A program made the translations under genes and the position numbers. Shown in pieces: positions 1 through 7,960 of a stretch of DNA of 20,958 nucleotides; within the stretch, counting starts at the first letter, position 1; every line of letters begins with the position of its first letter. The stretch is from assembly GCA_946479785.1 (NCBI GenBank), contig CAMLHQ010000058.1, positions 1 to 20,958 of the forward strand, read 5' to 3'. The DNA is from an uncultured Nitrospira sp. GTDB lineage: Bacteria; Nitrospirota; Nitrospiria; Nitrospirales; Nitrospiraceae. The notes beneath the pieces were generated by a model. That model was not told the DNA's origin and did not search any database. It saw only the letters and a list, made by a program, of their open reading frames with translations.

Positions 1-15
1 GGCCGGATGTCATGA
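1..15 (+). CDS. possible 3' end of an upstream gene
   Basis: Frame 1 reads Gly-Arg-Met-Ser and then a TGA stop at 13-15. That stop overlaps the ATG at 12-14 of the next gene in the ATGA arrangement typical of translationally coupled genes. Only four codons are visible, so nothing can be said about the product, and the reading could be coincidence. Confidence 0.3.
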   Translation, partial: GRMS

Positions 16-1982
16 TGCACACCGCGGACCCTGATAGAGCGGCTTATTCGACCTTTACCGTCGCAATCCTCGTGGTCATCCTTGTCACAGCCGTTATCAC
101 TCCCTCTCGACTTCCCCTGCTCCTCATCCCGGGATCGTTCCTCTTGGCATCGTATGGTATAGGGTTCCTGCTTGAACGTACGACCGGACCTTGGCTTTCT
201 CATTTTTCAACACATTTACCTCTACTCACGCTGGCGTTACGACTCGGCACAGGAATGTCCTTGCTGGGGATGACGACGACCATCCTTGGACTTCTTGGCC
301 TCTACCGTTTCACCGCGCTGCCGGTCATCGTGGCGATGGGATTGGGCGTCGTTCACCTCGTCCGACGTGTCTGTCATGTGCCCCTATTCAAACCAACATA
401 TGATTCCCTGGCCGGTGGGCTCGCCATAGGCATCGTGTGGGCGATCGCTTGGCTCTGGGTGACTATTCCACCAACGTTTTACGATGAACTGGCCTATCAT
501 CTTCCCCTCGCCCAATACCCGCTTCGGACAGGCCATCTTGCAGCCTTTCCATGGCTGTTCTTCAGCTACATGCCTCATCTATCGGATCTTCTCCTCGGAT
601 GGGGATTGGCTCTCGCCGGCGAGATCGGTGCCCGATCGATGCATTTCACGTTCTGGATCGCTGTCTGGATTGCCGCATGGGCCCTTGTGGAAACGATCAC
701 CGCGCCACAACAACGCTCATGGATCGGCTGTATCATGGCAGCCGCCTTTGCGTCGTCCGGCACATTTCTTTTTCTCGGCACGCTTCCCTTTGCAGAAACG
801 TCTTTGACGTTTGCGGTTCTGGCATCCGCCGCCGTCATTGCGCTCCCGGAAGCCTCCGTTCTCTGGATCCCGGTGGGGTTGCTCTGGGGACTCGCGATGT
901 CCGTCAAACTTTCCGGATTGTCGTGGGTGGCGGGCGGCGCGCTTGCAGCGCTGGTGATGAAATGGCCGCTTCACACAATCGGCAAAGCCGGACTTGTCAT
1001 GTTGGCCGCAGCTCTCCCCTGGTGGGGGCGAGCTTGGTGGTTGACCGGAAACCCTGTGTATCCCCTGGGCTACCGCTGGATTGGAGGCCTCTATTGGACC
1101 GACGCGAGCCAAGCAAGCCTACAAGGCGATCTTCCCTCAAATGCTGATCCTTTCACCAGCCTGAACCTGCTCCGTCTCCCGTACGACATGGTCATGACTC
1201 CGGAACGATTCGGCTCTGCCTCAGATTGTGGTCCGCTTGCCGTCGGAGCTGCCTGTCTTATGCTGAGCTTTCCGCTGTGGACGTTGTTCTTGAAGCTGGA
1301 TCAAGTCAAACGCCGTCAATGTTATGCCGCCGCTCTCTTCATCTTCTTCGCTGGCACCAGCTGGATCATGACCTCAACCACCACACGGTTTTTTGCGCCT
1401 GCACTGATGGTTGGCCTGAGCACCCTCGTCGCCTTGCTCAGTCTCGTTCCCAAGCCTGCCCTCGCCTTGTCCCTCGTATTCCTTTCAGCACTAGGGGCGT
1501 TAGGCACCACTCGCTTTCTCTCCTTACATTCTCAAGTCTTCTCAGCCGAGAAGGTCGCGCTTGGGCAAGAAGCCGGCACTGACTTTACAAGCCGGACGCT
1601 CGACCACTATGACGCGGCTATGTATGTCAGAAAACAGCTACCCCCGGACGCCAATCTCCTCTTCATCGGTGAGTCCCGACCGTTCTATTTCGATCGCCCA
1701 TCATTATCGCCCTATCCATATTACGAGCATCCACTCACCCATTGGATTCAAGAGACGAATTCGCCTGAGCAACTTCTCCACAAAATACGCAGCGAAGGCT
1801 TTACCCATGTGGTGCTGAACACCAGAGAATTTAAGCGCCTTCATGACAGCTATCATGTGCTCACCTTCACGGGACCACAGGCCTTCCTCCACGATCAACA
1901 GCTCAAGCAACTGCCCAGAACCTTGACGACGCTCTTCTCGAAAAATAACGTGTACGTGCTTGAAATTCCTACATCGCATTAG
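12..1982 (+). CDS. polytopic membrane protein, GT-C glycosyltransferase-like (family 39 type)
   Basis: This 656-residue protein has hydrophobic segments spread over residues 15-500 and a soluble C-terminal domain at about 525-656. The pattern is that of GT-C glycosyltransferases, which move sugars from polyprenyl-phosphate donors outside the cytoplasmic membrane. A conserved-looking acidic pair, D158-E159 in FYDELAYHLP, lies after a membrane segment, where family 39/ArnT-like enzymes carry their DE motif. The C-terminal part, with a GESRPFYF stretch, resembles soluble tails of such proteins. The frame is open to the window edge, but the ATG at 12 overlaps a TGA at 13-15, which favours starting here with coupling to an upstream gene. 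ATG at 15 is also possible. Substrate and acceptor are unknown, and the family call is by architecture and motif only. Confidence 0.6.
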   Translation: MMHTADPDRAAYSTFTVAILVVILVTAVITPSRLPLLLIPGSFLLASYGIGFLLERTTGPWLSHFSTHLPLLTLALRLGTGMSLLGMTTTILGLLGLYRFTALPVIVAMGLGVVHLVRRVCHVPLFKPTYDSLAGGLAIGIVWAIAWLWVTIPPTFYDELAYHLPLAQYPLRTGHLAAFPWLFFSYMPHLSDLLLGWGLALAGEIGARSMHFTFWIAVWIAAWALVETITAPQQRSWIGCIMAAAFASSGTFLFLGTLPFAETSLTFAVLASAAVIALPEASVLWIPVGLLWGLAMSVKLSGLSWVAGGALAALVMKWPLHTIGKAGLVMLAAALPWWGRAWWLTGNPVYPLGYRWIGGLYWTDASQASLQGDLPSNADPFTSLNLLRLPYDMVMTPERFGSASDCGPLAVGAACLMLSFPLWTLFLKLDQVKRRQCYAAALFIFFAGTSWIMTSTTTRFFAPALMVGLSTLVALLSLVPKPALALSLVFLSALGALGTTRFLSLHSQVFSAEKVALGQEAGTDFTSRTLDHYDAAMYVRKQLPPDANLLFIGESRPFYFDRPSLSPYPYYEHPLTHWIQETNSPEQLLHKIRSEGFTHVVLNTREFKRLHDSYHVLTFTGPQAFLHDQQLKQLPRTLTTLFSKNNVYVLEIPTSH

Positions 1983-2031
1983 TCGATTGTTCAGATCGAT
2001 CTTCCTCGTGCGGAAGCAGGCTCGAACGATT

Positions 2032-2081
2032 CCCGCGTGAATACTTCGCGGGCACTTGCTGTGCCCCCAAGGGCGTGCGAA
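2032..2081 (+). promoter_or_regulatory. structured leader with two competing hairpins before the CDF gene
   Basis: CCCGCG at 2032-2037 pairs perfectly with CGCGGG at 2047-2052. GGGCAC at 2050-2055 pairs perfectly with GTGCCC at 2061-2066. The two stems share bases 2050-2052, so they cannot form in full together. The second stem can be extended by TTCGC 2045-2049 with GCGAA 2077-2081. No T-tract follows. The structure ends 9 bases before the ATG at 2091. A regulatory role is inferred. Confidence 0.4.
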
Positions 2082-2090
2082 ACTAGACTT

Positions 2091-3035
2091 ATGGATTTCT
2101 CTGCTTCCTATGCACGACTGCAATTCCGCTTGCGTCTCGCCCTGGGATTGAATGCATGCGTCATTGCCGCAGAGTTCATCGGCGGATGGATGCTGAATAG
2201 CGTCGGATTAATCGGCGACGCAGGACACAATCTCATCGATCAAGGGGCCTTGTTCGCCGCGCTCTACGCCCACGTCTTGACGGCGCGGCCCGCCACGGAA
2301 GCCCGGACGTTCGGCTACCACCGGGCCGGCATTGTCACAGCCTTTCTGAGTTCCTTCGTGTTGTTGTGGACCGCCCTCGGTGTGACAATCGTCGGCGTTC
2401 AACGGCTCATGCACCCGGTTTCAATCAATGGCGGCTGGGTCATGATCATCGCAGCGGTGAGTTTTGCGGCGAATCTCGGCATCGCGCTGCTGCTGCAACA
2501 TGGCGCGAAGGACGACCTCAACATTCGAGGCGCGTTCTGGCATATGCTTTCAGATGCCTGGGTCTCGCTTGGCGTCATCCTCAGCGGAGGAGCCATCATG
2601 CTGACCGGATGGACCGTCTTCGATCCCCTCGTCAGTCTCCTTTTGGTGGGAGCGATTCTCCGTGGTGCGTGGCCCATTTTTAAGGAGTCGCTGGAGGTCT
2701 TGCTCGAATCCACTCCGCCTGGCGTCAGCGCCTCGCATATTGCCGCCACAATCGAGGCGGTCCCCGGCGTGGATAATGTCCATGATCTACATGTCTGGGC
2801 CATCGAACCACGTCTGGTCATGCTGACCTGCCATGTACTGGTCCTGGGGGACGACGACGCCTTAACAAACGAGCTGCTTCGGACCATCCGCGCCCGCATT
2901 GCTTCGGACTTCGGCATTACACATATGACGATCCAACTCGAAACGCATTGTGCGCACCAGGGTGCGGTGCATTGCGACCTGGCGACATTGGCCGGGCAAC
3001 ATCGGCCCGGGAACCATCTTCACGTCCATCCATAG
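2091..3035 (+). CDS. cation diffusion facilitator (CzcD/ZnT-type metal efflux transporter)
   Basis: This 314-residue inner-membrane protein belongs to the CDF family, which exports Zn(II) or similar divalent cations from the cytoplasm in exchange for protons. Six membrane segments span roughly residues 15-195, followed by a cytoplasmic ferredoxin-like domain containing VPGVDNVHDLHVW. The two transport-site signatures are visible: H46-x3-D50 in DAGHNLID (TM2) and H151-x3-D155 in HMLSDAW (TM5), the HD-HD set typical of zinc-transporting CDFs. The last 38 residues hold seven His and two Cys and may bind metal. I chose ATG 2091 because the N-terminus then matches the family. A GTG at 2037 would add 18 unfamiliar residues encoded by a hairpin-rich leader. 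No clear Shine-Dalgarno precedes either start. A G3E GTPase follows 10 bp downstream. Confidence 0.88.
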   Translation: MDFSASYARLQFRLRLALGLNACVIAAEFIGGWMLNSVGLIGDAGHNLIDQGALFAALYAHVLTARPATEARTFGYHRAGIVTAFLSSFVLLWTALGVTIVGVQRLMHPVSINGGWVMIIAAVSFAANLGIALLLQHGAKDDLNIRGAFWHMLSDAWVSLGVILSGGAIMLTGWTVFDPLVSLLLVGAILRGAWPIFKESLEVLLESTPPGVSASHIAATIEAVPGVDNVHDLHVWAIEPRLVMLTCHVLVLGDDDALTNELLRTIRARIASDFGITHMTIQLETHCAHQGAVHCDLATLAGQHRPGNHLHVHP

Positions 3036-3045
3036 CTCTCATCCC

Positions 3046-4017
3046 ATGGCGCTGTCCCCCGTTCCCTTCTATATCCTCTGCGGGTCACTTGGAGCGGGCA
3101 AAACCACACTCTTGATGCGGCTGTTGGAATATTGGAAGGGCCAAGGCAAGCGAGCCGGCGTCCTCATGAACGAGGCGGGTGACATCAGCATCGACGGGCC
3201 GCGCGTCGGCACCATTGCCGAGCAAGTCATGAATTTGGCTGGAGGATGCGTCTGTTGCGACACGAAGGAAGACCTGTCGTGGGGGATCGCGCAGCTCGTG
3301 AGGGACTATGGGTCTGAACTGATCGTCTTGGAATGTTCGGGCTTGGCAGATCCGGCCGAGGTGGTCGATGCGGTGACTGATTTCTACACGGCCAGGCTCG
3401 CAAAGCTTGAACGGATCATTGCGCTGCTCCATCCTCTCTCAGCCGACCAAAGCCACTCGAGTGCCTTTGTCACGGAACAGGCCATACGCTGCGCGGACGA
3501 ATTGATCTTGAATAAACACGATCTCTATGTGCCCGGGCACTGGGAACAGTTTAGGGCGTCGATCCTCACACAGAACCGTGATGCACGTCTGTGGGAGACG
3601 ACCCACGCACGCGTAGACCCCGCTGTGCTCTTAGCGCCCCGAACAGAAGAGAAAACCTCGGCACCGACCAACGTCATGTTTGACGGGCCTCGACCTTTGT
3701 CTCGCGCCCGCGCGACCTATCATCCGATAGCCACGACCATTCGCCTGCCGGGTCCATTAAGCCGGCAACGCTTTCTGTCCTGGATCAAGACCCTGCCCAA
3801 GGAACTCGAACGTGCCAAAGGATTCTTTCGTTTCGCCAAGGAGCCGGAACTACAGGAATTCCAATATGCCCCGCCGGGCCAGGCCACGATCACACCGGTC
3901 ATGTTATTGGATGAACCGGAGCAAGCGATCGTGCTGATTGGTAGGGGCTATGACGTGGATCGTTACGGCGTAGAACTGTTGGCTTGCGTCGAACCGATCG
4001 GCGACAGCATCCGCTGA
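3046..4017 (+). CDS. G3E-family GTPase, CobW/COG0523 (metallochaperone-like)
   Basis: This 323-residue P-loop GTPase belongs to the CobW/HypB/UreG group, whose COG0523 members deliver or handle Zn(II), Co(II) and related metals. The Walker A loop is GSLGAGKT at 13-20. The family CxCC metal motif is C68-V-C70-C71 in GGCVCC. A switch-II-like ECSGLADP lies at 96-103 and the guanine-specificity motif NKHD at 156-159. A CobW C-terminal-type domain occupies about 235-318. I placed the start at ATG 3046, just before the P-loop strand. An upstream in-frame start at 2950 would add 32 atypical residues inside the CDF gene. Linkage to a zinc-type CDF suggests the metal is zinc, but the sequence does not prove it. 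Its last 55 bp overlap the opposing PAP2 gene. Confidence 0.87.
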   Translation: MALSPVPFYILCGSLGAGKTTLLMRLLEYWKGQGKRAGVLMNEAGDISIDGPRVGTIAEQVMNLAGGCVCCDTKEDLSWGIAQLVRDYGSELIVLECSGLADPAEVVDAVTDFYTARLAKLERIIALLHPLSADQSHSSAFVTEQAIRCADELILNKHDLYVPGHWEQFRASILTQNRDARLWETTHARVDPAVLLAPRTEEKTSAPTNVMFDGPRPLSRARATYHPIATTIRLPGPLSRQRFLSWIKTLPKELERAKGFFRFAKEPELQEFQYAPPGQATITPVMLLDEPEQAIVLIGRGYDVDRYGVELLACVEPIGDSIR

Positions 4018-4547
4018 CGAAACTGCGGCCACTGCAGCAACAGCCAGGCAATGCCGGCTCCGCAGAATCCTCCGATCAACCAGCCGCCAAGCACATCCGT
4101 CACATAGTGCGCACCGACGTAGACTCGGGAAAATCCCACCAATCCGACAATCGGCCAACTGATCCAGCCAGATCTCGGATAGAGTACATGCAGAAACGCC
4201 GCAGCTGCCGCAGTGTTGATCGCGTGGTTGGACGGAAAGCTGAAGAGACCTCCGCATCCACCCGGCTCAAGCGTCAGCGCCTGACTGAGGGCTCGACAGG
4301 GCCGTACTCGTTCGACCAGCGACTTCAGTTGATCTCCGAAAAAATCTCCGAGGCCCACGACCCCCGCCAACGCAAGCCCGCCGATGATGGCTTCCCGCCA
4401 ATCGATCCAAAGCCAATAGCCGATGGCCAAGGCGATCGGAACATAAAATGTACCGAACACCCCGACGTGCAGAAAGAATTGATCGCGGATCGGCGCATGA
4501 CCGGCCAATCCGTTAATCGCGAAAAAGAGGGATTCGTCCAAGCTCAC
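3963..4547 (-). CDS. PAP2-family membrane phosphatase
   Basis: This 194-residue polytopic protein carries the three PAP2 motifs in order: K75-x6-R82-P83, then F104-P-S-N-H108 (Asn in place of the more usual Gly of PSGH), and S140-R-x5-H147-x3-D151. The family hydrolyses lipid phosphates such as phosphatidate or undecaprenyl diphosphate, with the active site usually on the outer face of the cytoplasmic membrane. Several membrane segments cover the chain. The start is a GTG at 4547, because the N-terminus MSLDESLFFAINGLAG is where the family normally begins and the nearby ATG at 4553-4555 is out of frame. It follows the TonB-domain gene by 64 bp on the same strand and may be the last gene of that run. 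Its 3' end overlaps the convergent G3E gene. The substrate is not determinable. Confidence 0.85.
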   Translation of the reverse strand: MSLDESLFFAINGLAGHAPIRDQFFLHVGVFGTFYVPIALAIGYWLWIDWREAIIGGLALAGVVGLGDFFGDQLKSLVERVRPCRALSQALTLEPGGCGGLFSFPSNHAINTAAAAAFLHVLYPRSGWISWPIVGLVGFSRVYVGAHYVTDVLGGWLIGGFCGAGIAWLLLQWPQFRQRMLSPIGSTQANSSTP

Positions 4548-4611
4548 GCGGGCATTTTAACATGAAGTGAAGGGATCGACGAGATGTGTCGCGGCTGGTC
4601 GTTCAACCTCC

Positions 4612-5061
4612 TCACCGCGAGCGGAAGTGGATGCGCACAGTCAGCTCTCCATCGATCGGCAGATCCCCCTGCATTTGGGGGTCGAACGTCCATTTTGCGA
4701 GCGCAACCATTCCGGACATGGTCAGCTCACGATGTTTGCAAGGCTCAAGGATCACGACCGTCACTTTGGCATCTTTTGATACCAACAGGCGGGCCTTCAT
4801 CCAATCATCGAGATCTTTGCCCTCCAGCGAGGGAGGAATGCCTGGCCAGGGAGTGGACTTGGCCACAGGACCGCGTTGCTGATCCCTGTTGAGCGGAAGT
4901 CCGTGGACATGCACCTCCGGCAGCTCCAGCACATCTTCCTGGTGGTCGCTCTCATGTGTCGCCTCATCACCGACGATCGCAGAAGCGCAGATTGGCAAAG
5001 AGCCGATGCAGAGCACGACACAGCAGATCAGACATGCGATATGACAGCATGGAATCTTCAT
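4612..5061 (-). CDS. exported protein with a TonB C-terminal-like domain
   Basis: This 149-residue protein has an unusually Cys-rich signal peptide (residues 1-28, seven Cys, ending in an ASA cleavage-type site) and then a short acidic stretch with LPEVHVHG at about 47-54. Residues 75-149 match the TonB C-terminal pattern: a strand with LLVSKDAKV, a VTVVILEP strand, a helix ending in ALAKWTFDP, and the closing strand DGELTVRIHF. TonB proteins carry proton-motive energy to outer-membrane receptors. Here the usual uncleaved anchor and long Pro-rich periplasmic linker are missing, so it may be a periplasmic accessory or a degenerate transducer. It lies 70 bp downstream of the TonB-dependent receptor on the same strand, which supports a functional link. 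Assignment is by pattern recognition, and a generic TonB-like fold of other function is possible. Confidence 0.65.
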   Translation of the reverse strand: MKIPCCHIACLICCVVLCIGSLPICASAIVGDEATHESDHQEDVLELPEVHVHGLPLNRDQQRGPVAKSTPWPGIPPSLEGKDLDDWMKARLLVSKDAKVTVVILEPCKHRELTMSGMVALAKWTFDPQMQGDLPIDGELTVRIHFRSR

Positions 5062-5131
5062 GGCTTCATCGTTTCCACAGCACCTTTCTCTATCAGATCC
5101 CCAACAAGGTCATTTTTGTTCGGCATCTCAC

Positions 5132-7543
5132 CTAAAAGAACCATTGAGCGCGGAAGAAGAACGACCTCGGCATGCCGGCATGGGCGATGCCGAGTCCGAT
5201 GCTGCCTTCTCCCCGGTTATAGAAATACTTTTGATCCAGCACGTTCAGCACATCGAATCCCAACAGCATTTTCTGATTGTGCCACGGCAAGGGAATCGTA
5301 TGGCTAATCGATGCATTGTAGACGGCATAGGAACTTTCGTGTGAGGAATTGGTTTTCGCACCCGCTTCCGCGGTCCTCAACCCTGAACCGTACAGCATTT
5401 GCCCCGTGATGTTCGTTCGCTCCCTCCATCGATAGCTCAGCACGGCCGAACTCGTCATCAACTGCGAGTGATCACAGAACACGCCGCCGTTGGAATTAAT
5501 ATCGTTGATCTCCGCCTGCTCAAGCAAATATTGCCCGGACTGCAGGCCATAGCCTTTGCATTGTCCCCAGGCCACATTGCCGCGACCGGTGAGGTTGTCG
5601 GTGAACTGTACTTTCAAGGCCCCATCGATCCCCCGCTGCCAGCCTCGCTCGAACGCAAAGAAATTCCGCAGCGGCGTGCTGCCGAACTGGCCCGCATCCG
5701 AGAGGTTATGCGCCAGCTTGTAATATCCAGTCAGCTCCAGCGTCGCGAAGCGGGTCACGGCATGATAGCTCCCCACTTCAAAGTAATGTGACCGTTCGGC
5801 TCGAGGATTAAACCCGGTCGGGTTGTCCGGTTGTGCCGTGGTGCTCTGGGTGTTCAGCCGAGCAAAAGCCACCTGCTCGATGTTCGGAGGCGTGAACAAT
5901 CGTCCATAGTACGCATGGAACACGTTGGACTGATTGAGTTTGTAGGTTGCACCGACACGTGGACTGACTTGTCCCTCATTGTAGAATCCTTGTATCGCAT
6001 CTCCCCGCACACCAAGATTGAACGTCCAATGATCGTTGAGGCTCCACTGATCTTGCACCCAGAACTCTTGCCTCGTTTGGATATTTTGGTTGGACGCTTC
6101 CCGCAAGATCACCGGCCCCGCTGCCGCGCCACTGCTCGTATCGAAAGCGAAAATCTGAGCCGTATTGTTGGCGCGGCTGTAATCGATTTGGAAACCCGTT
6201 TTCACCAGATGGCGACTGTCGGGAATCCACGTGTGGTCCAACCGCATGCCGCCGCTATAGGCGACGCGCCGCTGGTTTGCGGTCTGGGCTCTGTTGACAT
6301 CGTCGGCATAGGCCAGGGCATTCAACGGATCGGTCTGAAAATCAGCAACGCCCCGACGGAAATAGAACCCCGTGCTGAAGAAGCTGCTCGCGTTGACGTC
6401 GTGCCGCCATACGAGGTGGGAATATTGATTGTCTTCCTTCTGGAACTGATTCACGGACTGTGAGGCATTGGGGTTGAACCCTGGAAGGAGCGCCAGCACG
6501 TCGGGATTCGCCGCGAGATTGGGAATCGTCGGAATCTGATACTTGGCCGTCGAATTGAGGAAGATCCAGCTCAGGTTGTTGCGATTGTCGTGCTGATAAT
6601 CGCCACGCAGGTACGTATTGTTCTTCTCGCTCTGATTGTGGTTGTTGGTCTTCCCGAGAGTCGGCGGCTCGATCCCGCGGTTCGTCGTGACATAACTGTT
6701 CAACACGTAGAAGCGGACCTTTTCACCGATTGTTCCACCATATTCGAACGACGGGTTGACGGTTTCGTTGGATCCGCCGAAGACTTGTAGGGAGCCGAAT
6801 CCGGGTTTCGTTCCGCTCTTACTCGTAATATCCAGCACCAGTGCCGTTTTATTGCCGTACTGCGCCTCCATCCCGCCGAGGATGATGTCCGCGCGCTCCC
6901 AGGCCCGCGGGGGAACGATGTCGGCGAACGCCCCGCTCACCGTCTCGGGGATGGGAATGCCGTCGATGCGGAACTGCTGATTGGCATGGTCCTGCTTGAT
7001 TTTAGTGTGATTCAGCGCACCATACGCAACCCTCGTAACCTTCAACATCACGTCGTACACGTCGTTGTTGTTGCCGCGCGGCAACGATTCGATGTCTTTG
7101 CGACTGACTGAATAGGTTTCGCTCGACGATTTGTACTGAATCGGAGGCAACGGCGATATCACCTCAAGGGCAATTTCGCTGGTTTTCGACAGCGTCAGCG
7201 TGACCGGCTTGGGCGGATCAGTCCCCACCTGCAACACGACATACTCGCTGCGATAAGTTTCTTGAACTGCGCTGACCGAGTAGGTCCCGCCCGTTGAAAG
7301 AGGGATCGAGAACTCTCCCGCATCATTTGTGACTCCTGTAGCCACCGTTATGCCTTCTTGATTCTTCACCTCCACCACCGTGTGAGTCACACGCCTCAGA
7401 TCCTGATTTTGCACGATTCCAATGATCGTATGTGACAAATCCCCTTCTGCTGCATAAAGAATTGGGTGGAATTCCACGCTCCCCACGAGCATGCCCACTA
7501 AGACCATGCGCATAACCCTATTTGTTCGAACAGGACGAGACAT
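5132..7543 (-). CDS. TonB-dependent outer-membrane receptor with N-terminal carboxypeptidase-regulatory-like domain
   Basis: This 803-residue protein has a signal peptide (about 1-32), a carboxypeptidase-regulatory-like beta domain (about 38-118, with TNDAGEFSIPL), a plug domain (about 143-243, with SRKDIESLPRG, FRIDGIPIPE and an LDITSKSG end) and a beta-barrel from about 250 to the C-terminus, which ends in Phe as outer-membrane barrels usually do. Such receptors take up a bound ligand through the outer membrane, powered by TonB-ExbB-ExbD. No ExbB/ExbD genes lie in the window. GGAG sits 5 bases before the ATG. It lies between a small His-containing exported protein upstream and a TonB-domain protein downstream. 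The ligand cannot be read from sequence. The His-rich neighbour hints at a metal or metallophore, which is inference. Confidence 0.88.
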   Translation of the reverse strand: MSRPVRTNRVMRMVLVGMLVGSVEFHPILYAAEGDLSHTIIGIVQNQDLRRVTHTVVEVKNQEGITVATGVTNDAGEFSIPLSTGGTYSVSAVQETYRSEYVVLQVGTDPPKPVTLTLSKTSEIALEVISPLPPIQYKSSSETYSVSRKDIESLPRGNNNDVYDVMLKVTRVAYGALNHTKIKQDHANQQFRIDGIPIPETVSGAFADIVPPRAWERADIILGGMEAQYGNKTALVLDITSKSGTKPGFGSLQVFGGSNETVNPSFEYGGTIGEKVRFYVLNSYVTTNRGIEPPTLGKTNNHNQSEKNNTYLRGDYQHDNRNNLSWIFLNSTAKYQIPTIPNLAANPDVLALLPGFNPNASQSVNQFQKEDNQYSHLVWRHDVNASSFFSTGFYFRRGVADFQTDPLNALAYADDVNRAQTANQRRVAYSGGMRLDHTWIPDSRHLVKTGFQIDYSRANNTAQIFAFDTSSGAAAGPVILREASNQNIQTRQEFWVQDQWSLNDHWTFNLGVRGDAIQGFYNEGQVSPRVGATYKLNQSNVFHAYYGRLFTPPNIEQVAFARLNTQSTTAQPDNPTGFNPRAERSHYFEVGSYHAVTRFATLELTGYYKLAHNLSDAGQFGSTPLRNFFAFERGWQRGIDGALKVQFTDNLTGRGNVAWGQCKGYGLQSGQYLLEQAEINDINSNGGVFCDHSQLMTSSAVLSYRWRERTNITGQMLYGSGLRTAEAGAKTNSSHESSYAVYNASISHTIPLPWHNQKMLLGFDVLNVLDQKYFYNRGEGSIGLGIAHAGMPRSFFFRAQWFF

Positions 7544-7639
7544 CGCTACTCCGCGTCATCGGTGACAATTGATACAAATTCGTACGCCGGCCAGCCTGAT
7601 CATGCAGGACGCCGGGACGATCGATGACTGACGAGGGTG

Positions 7640-7960
7640 TTAGATGCTGGGCGGTGCGCGAGAGGGCCCGACGAGTGGGAACTCAACAGAAAAGAACGTG
7701 ACAGGTGCGGGAAGTTCAGAGGAACCGACGATCTCAAAGGCTGAACAGGCCGGATCACCAAGATCGATCGAGCCCGAGGTATGGTGTTGGACCCACTGGC
7801 AGAGGTCGGTATCGGAGTGTTCGTGCCCATCCGTATCGGCGGCAGCCAGTTCGTGGTGGACATCCTGAGCCACCGCAAACGGAGCGAGCGCGAGGAGGAT
7901 GAGAATCAGGCTCAGAGAAAGCCCGCTCTTCACCCAGTGCAATGAAAGACGATCACCCAT
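7640..7960 (-). CDS. small exported His-containing protein, DUF2946-like
   Basis: This 106-residue protein has a clear signal peptide (residues 1-31, AVA then Gln) and a short mature part with His35, 36, 46, 48, 59 and 60 and Cys54 and Cys72, including HEHSD and CQWVQHH. The C-terminus RAPPSI recalls the ending of DUF2946-type small exported proteins often found beside metal-related TonB receptors. That is memory of a pattern, not a database match. I chose ATG 7960 because the signal peptide then starts normally. A TTG at 8014 would add 18 residues. No strong Shine-Dalgarno is visible. The gene ends 96 bp before the TonB-dependent receptor on the same strand. A role in periplasmic metal binding is plausible but unproven. 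Confidence 0.6.
   Translation of the reverse strand: MGDRLSLHWVKSGLSLSLILILLALAPFAVAQDVHHELAAADTDGHEHSDTDLCQWVQHHTSGSIDLGDPACSAFEIVGSSELPAPVTFFSVEFPLVGPSRAPPSI

Noticed and set aside
2037..2090. GTG start giving an 18-residue longer CDF protein
   Set aside because: The added residues are unlike family N-termini and would be encoded by the hairpin-rich leader. The ATG at 2091 fits better, though no strong Shine-Dalgarno settles it.
2950..3045. Upstream start extending the G3E GTPase by 32 residues
   Set aside because: The extension lies inside the CDF coding region in another frame and is not family-like. The ATG at 3046 places the P-loop normally.
5831..6463. 210-codon plus-strand open frame
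   Set aside because: It lies wholly antisense to the TonB-dependent receptor, has no recognisable motif or good ribosome-binding site, and is explained by codon bias of the real gene.
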